Below are positions 41,701 through 47,700 of a DNA stretch of 64,000 nucleotides, piece by piece. Source of the DNA: Tenrec ecaudatus (lineage: Eukaryota > Chordata > Mammalia > Afrosoricida > Tenrecidae). How positions within the stretch are numbered: the first letter of the stretch is position 1; each line of letters starts with the position of its first letter. The stretch spans positions 128,596,758 through 128,660,757 of the forward strand of contig NC_134536.1 of assembly GCF_050624435.1 (NCBI RefSeq), read 5' to 3'. A model generated the notes under the pieces. That model had not been told where the DNA came from. It did not search any database and saw nothing but the letters and a program-made list of their open reading frames with translations. The position numbers and the translations under genes were made by a program.

Positions 41701-44700
41701 CTTATTTCCTAAGTACGTTTTCTCCAGCTTGCTGACAAATTAATTCATGGTAAAGCACTTGTTATATTTGATAATGTTGGAGAGCTTCTGTGTTTTAAGG
41801 AGAATTCAAATACTAATCATAATATTTTCAGTAGTTTGAAATATTTTACCTAAATTCCTATGTGGTATTCAAAATAGATGACGTTCTTTTTTTATTTTTA
41901 TTTTTTTATAGATGACTTTCTACTTTGTCTGTACACAACCCTGCCCTCCTCTGTAGTTTTTATACTAGGTGAATTACTGATAGTGAGTTGTTGTCTTTTT
42001 TCTGCATTTGCTTTGCCTTACTTGTTAATTATCCTTTTCTATTTTTATTTTTTCTCCCGTTCCTAGTTGTCATTGTAAATTTTTTTCAATTTAATTAATG
42101 TATTTGGATGTATAGGCAACACATTTGAAATCTGCCAAAGGGTATACAGTAAAAATCTGCCCTCTTCTATCTATCTAGTGTCTATCTCCAGGGGCAGCCA
42201 ATATTTTCAACATCTTGAATGTTCTTCTAGATCAGTGGTTCTCAACCTACCTAGTGCTGCGACCCTTTAATACAGTTCCTCATGTTGTGGTGACCCCAAC
42301 TATAAAATTATTTTCGTTGCTACTTCATCACTGTCATTTTGCTACTGTTATGAATCGGGCGACCCCTGTGAAAGGGTTGTTCGACCCTGCAAAGAGGTAG
42401 TGACCCACAGGTTGAGAACCGCTGTTTTAGAGATATTTTAGAATATATAAATAAGTATTTGATTTACTTTTCATCATGAAATAGTACTATGGAGTCTAGT
42501 TAGTTTTATTTGGACCTTGGAGACAAGTTTTCCTTGGGTTTCTCCTTAGTTTCTATAGCTTTACCAAGACCAAACTCACTGCAGAAGAGTTAATTCTGAC
42601 GTTTTAACTCTATGGGACAGAGTAGAACTGTGCTCTAGTGTAAATCCTTGTAGAAGCAGCCAGCCACATCTTTCTACTTCACAGCAACTGGTGGGTTCCA
42701 ACTGCTGACCTTCAGGTTAGCAGCTGAGCATTAACCATTACACCACCGGGACTCATTTCTCTAATATCAGGCACTGGAAATATGGTGCTTTTATTGTGGT
42801 AAAGGTTTCTGTGAGTTAGAATTGACTCGATGGCAGTGAGTTTTATTATTGTGGTAGTTGTAATTATGGAAGAAGGCAAATGTAAGTTGCCTTGAATTCT
42901 TGCTAAGTGCAAATTTCTCGTCATTAGGAATCAAAAGTAAACAATGAGAAGTCCCATGCTAAGAGCCCCCAGCCTGCTGAGAGCCTCCAACCAACCACTA
43001 AGCAATCTGACCAGGCCCTTACTGTTCATGAATATTATGATGCTGGCAATCACTGGTGCAAAGACTGTAACACCATCTGTGGAACCATGTTTGACTTCTT
43101 CACCCATATGCACAATAAGAAGCACGCACAGGTAGGTGTCCTGTCCTGCGAGTCCCATGTTTTCTCCTTACCCTGAAACTTATATATTTTTGACATTACA
43201 AAACCTGGAAATGAAACATTCTCATAGGGGCAGGAGCCCCAATCTGAAGATCCAATAGATACCATCAAAGGAGATAATATCCCCAGGTCTCTGTCCAGGG
43301 AACCTGTCTTGTATCTAAACCCCAAGACAAGTGTAAGTGAGGCTTTTGCCTCGTTTGATTGCTTGAATATCTGATTTTTGTTTGCTTCATTTTATTCATT
43401 GCTAGTACATGCTCTAACATATGTTTACCTTTCCACAGGTGGTTTTCCATTTAAACAGTTGGCAGATGGGGGTTGGGGTGGGTAGCTGGGGCTTGTGATC
43501 CCCTGGTCTTATGTGGGTGAAAAGAGAAAAGCAGGTTATTGAACTTTTAGTGCTATTGTGTGAGCGCCTCTGCCTCTTGCAAATAGACCCTGGATCCTTA
43601 CAACAGACCTTGGGCTTCAAAGACCCAGAGTGAGGCCAAGCAAGAGGCTGTGAAACGCACTGACAAGATAACGGTTCCTGCAAAAGGTACGTTTTCCTCG
43701 TGCCTCCTTTGTATCTTTCTTACCAAGGAGGAGGCATTTCTGAAACATAAGGTGTTAGGAAGCAGTATAGGATGAGACATAACAGTTCATTTTAACAGAA
43801 CTGTGAAAATACTTTCTGTGTGTAAAACACTAGGTATGTACTGTAGGTCCTGAAGAAATAAAGAGAGCTGTCAGACAAAAATAATCTGGATTCAAAAATC
43901 TGGGAAAACATAGACGTGTCACTCTAAACCAGCAGAATAACTGTTATTTGTTTATTTGAAATCCAGACTTAAAAAACGTAGTTATTCTAACTACCTTTTG
44001 AACTAATAACTAAAATACTTTGAGTAGTTGTTTAAGGGTAAAATGAAAAGTAGAGTCTCTTTGCCTTTACACTGCTCAATTTCTTAGCTCCATAAGTTGC
44101 TACAAGCTGCCACATCCTTTAGATCTGGTTGAAGTAAATTTCTGAGTAATTAATACCAACACGAGAGATTCTCATACAAATGGTACTGGGGTAATTGGGA
44201 GTACTTTTTAAACCTCCTCAGACTAGCTTAAGGCTAGCTGAAATTTGGAGAGAATCAATAGCAGAAGTGGGTCTGACAGAGGAAACTCCTGAATCAATCA
44301 ATTAGTGTTCCCAAAAGCTAAAGGGGAGAGAGCTTCAGAGTCAAACTTTAGATTTGGAAGACTCTGTCATTGAGATTCATTTACCGAAGGTACTGCCTTT
44401 GATTTCAAAGTAGGTAAGGTCCTCTCTTCCATATCATTTTCATGCAATTTAATGGGATTTCCTTTGTTAGCTGTAAATATGGGTAGAAACAATTTCCAAC
44501 TTTCTTCTACTACTTCCAGGCTCTGAGTTCCTGATGCCCGTCACTGGATATTACTGCCAGCTCTGTGAGGAGTTTTTGGGAGATTCGATTTCTGGAGAGC
44601 AGCATGTGAAAGGAGAGCAACACAATGAGAACTACAAGGTGTGTCTTCGTAATGGCCTGTAAGGTTTCACACTTTATGCAGCATTCATTTTACTTTGTCA

Positions 44701-47700
44701 GACAGAAAGAAGCTTGGTTGACATTCCTTCCATGCAACCATCAGGAAATTGCCCATAACCCTAGTGATGTAGTTGATGGGACTGTCTGTATCCTTAGGGA
44801 AGGTGATTTTAGGGATTTTCTATGAGATGAGTTCTATCAGTAGTGGAGTCAAATTTTTTTTTCCCTTGGTAGGATTTTGACAAGTTGTTGAACCTTTATC
44901 TTTTTTCTTTCCAGAAATATGTGGATGAAACCCCATTATATGAGGAGCGGCGCAATCTGGACCGCCAAGCTGGTTTGGCTGTAGTCCTAGAGACAGAACG
45001 GCGACGGCAGAGTGAGCTTAAGCGCAAGCTTAGTGAGCGACAAAAGGAGGAAACAAAAGAAAAAAAAGCAAAGGTTGTGAAAGAAATAATGGAGGATGAC
45101 AAGGTCGCCCTGGAACTAGAAGACCAACTCTCTGAGGGTAGAAACTCCCCTGAAAATAAAAGGAAGTCTAGTCTCAAACTCCAATTAAAGGAAGAGGTAA
45201 AGAAGGAATCTCCAGCATCTTCATCTTTTGGAAAATTCAGTTGGAAGAAGCCAGAAAAGGAGGAAGAAAGAAGTTCAGTGGTGACCCCAGCTATCCCTAA
45301 GGAAGAGATGACGGAAAACAGTAAGGACAAAGAAGATAGCAAAGCTGAAGCTGGGAAGACAAAGCCCATCAAAATCAAGCTCTCTGGGAAAACTGTGGTT
45401 GCACACACCAGTCCTTGGATGCCTGTTGTGACAACTTCAACACAGACTAAGATCCGACCCAACCTGCCTATCCCGTCCACAGTACTCCGCAAGTCAGGTT
45501 CAGCCACAGTGAGCAAGCCAGCTCCTCTTAACACCTTCCTATCCATCAAGTCTTCTGGAGCTACAGCTAAGCCTCTGCCAGTGGTCAGAGAGTCCACAGC
45601 TGATCTCCTTTTGCCTCCAGACATCATCTCCAAGGCATTTGGAGGAGAAGAGGTGATTCTAAAAGGATCTACAGAGGAAAAAATGGTGCAAGCTGAAAAA
45701 AATGAACCATCCCATATACCTGAGCAAATGCTACCACCTCCACCACCTCCGCCTCCACCACCCCCTGCTCTGCCTCATCCAGCTGCCCCATCTCCTGGTC
45801 AAGCGAATGCTATCTTGGCTCCAGTAAAATCAAGCCCAACTGTATCTCAGACTCTCAACCCTGGCATCCTGGCTCCTAACATTTTGAACTCAGTAGTGCC
45901 TGTAGCCATTGTGGCCTCAGCACAGGCAGCTGCCATTCCTTCTGATGAGACTGCACCCGGGGTGAGTGAGAGTGACAGAGACCAGGGTTTATTATTCTCT
46001 CTGTTAGTGCGTCCTCCTCCACCCCTCTCAAGTGTTTTCAGTGAACAAGCAAAAAAATTGGAGAAGCGAAATTCATGCTTAGCCACCGCCAATGCTAAGG
46101 ATTTGTATGACATCTTCTATAGCAGTGGTGGGAAGGGAACCCCTGAAACTAAACTGAGTGGTGGTCCATTGGCCAATGGAGAAAATAGCAACCTCTCCAG
46201 AGCAGAAAGTTCAGACAACTCTTCCACTTCTCCTTTGAGCAGCAGTGCATCCCAAGAGGATTTGCCCGAGGATAGGTGTTTAATGAGCAACCCTGAAGAG
46301 CCCATTGCCAAAACTGTAGTGTCCCTAGGGAAATGGTCAGTTGTGAAACACACAGACCCCCAAATGAGAGCCAGCAGCCAGGGCTTCTTACAGCCTCTGA
46401 CAAGGTTGTGTCAGAGCAAGCATTATGAAACTCTTAGCCCAAAGCCCAACAGTCCATCGTCGGCTGTGTGGTCTTCTAGCTCTTTCCAAAGTGATGCTAA
46501 TAAGGACATGTCTCCCGATGGAAAAGTCAAGCTTGACCTTGGAGAACCAGGACCACCTGGTGTAGAGCCACCCCTTCAGCAGTCAGATATATACTGTCAT
46601 ACAATGAGACCTCAGCAGTTGGTGGGACTCCACCTCAGAGAATCTGGTAACCAGAATGAGGAAAACCGAGAGCTTCATCAATCTGAGAATTGTGGGAAAA
46701 CTGAGGTGGAGACAAACCGTAAACTACAAAAAACAGGAGCAAATTTTTCCAAGGGGATGGTGGAGGAGGGAATGGGTGGGGACCTTAAGCCCCACAACAT
46801 AGAAGATTCTGATTTGAATGATAGAAACAAATACATATGGGAGGGAAAAGCTGAACTACCCAAGTTGCTAATGACTGATGAAGAAGCGGAACAGCCTAAG
46901 AAACTGATGGCAGGAAGTGAAATGCCATGTAAAGTCGTCATGGGATTGAGTGCACAGGCACTCTCTTCTACAAAAAGAGACTCGTTTCTGTCAGAAGCTA
47001 GGTCTTTACTCCAGAGTTCACAAAATAAACCTGTGACAAATTCTACCTCCAAGTTACTTCTTGCTTCCTCAGTCAGATCAGAGATATGTTTAACAGACGG
47101 TTCACAGGAGCAAGGAATTTCAGTTGGTAGTGAAGATTGGCTAGAAAACTCAACTTCAGACTCCGCCCCCACGATTTCTAGGTATAGAAGCCTCAAACTC
47201 AGGAGTGAAAGATCAAAAGGCTTCCAGGGTAAACTGAAACTGGCTGTTTGGGATGAGAAGAAGAAGCCAGGGACCTGGGAAAGCCCAGAAAAAATAGAAA
47301 CCATGGAGCCAAGAAATGCCCATTCACAATTAACAGTGACAAGAGAAAGCAAGACCTCAGCACACTTTGAAACAACAGACTTAAAATTAGAGGAGCTTAC
47401 TGCACGGAGAGATAAGTGTGTTGATTTCTGCCATTCTCAGGTGGAACCAGCACGTCAATCCCCAACTGTTCTGTCTCAGAAAATGTGTCAAGAAAATCTG
47501 GCATCACTTAAAGGCTGTAAAACATCCACTGCTGCTGACTTTGAACCAATCCCATCTTTTTCTGGATTTCCATTAGAGTCTTCAAAACCCCTGGTGCTAA
47601 ACTTTGAGGCAGAAGATGAGCAAAATAGGAGGATCCCTCCTAACATTATACAAACTGGACTACCTGTACAAAATGTCGACCTTGGCTTGGGGGGCCTAGA

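Noticed and set aside
42944-43325. Minus-strand frames opposite exon 7 and the candidate cassette exon
   Set aside because: Shadows of the coding strand, without family resemblance.
44896-45633. 245-codon minus-strand frame opposite exon 10
   Set aside because: Ser-rich mirror image of Lys/Glu/Ser-rich ZNF318 coding sequence.
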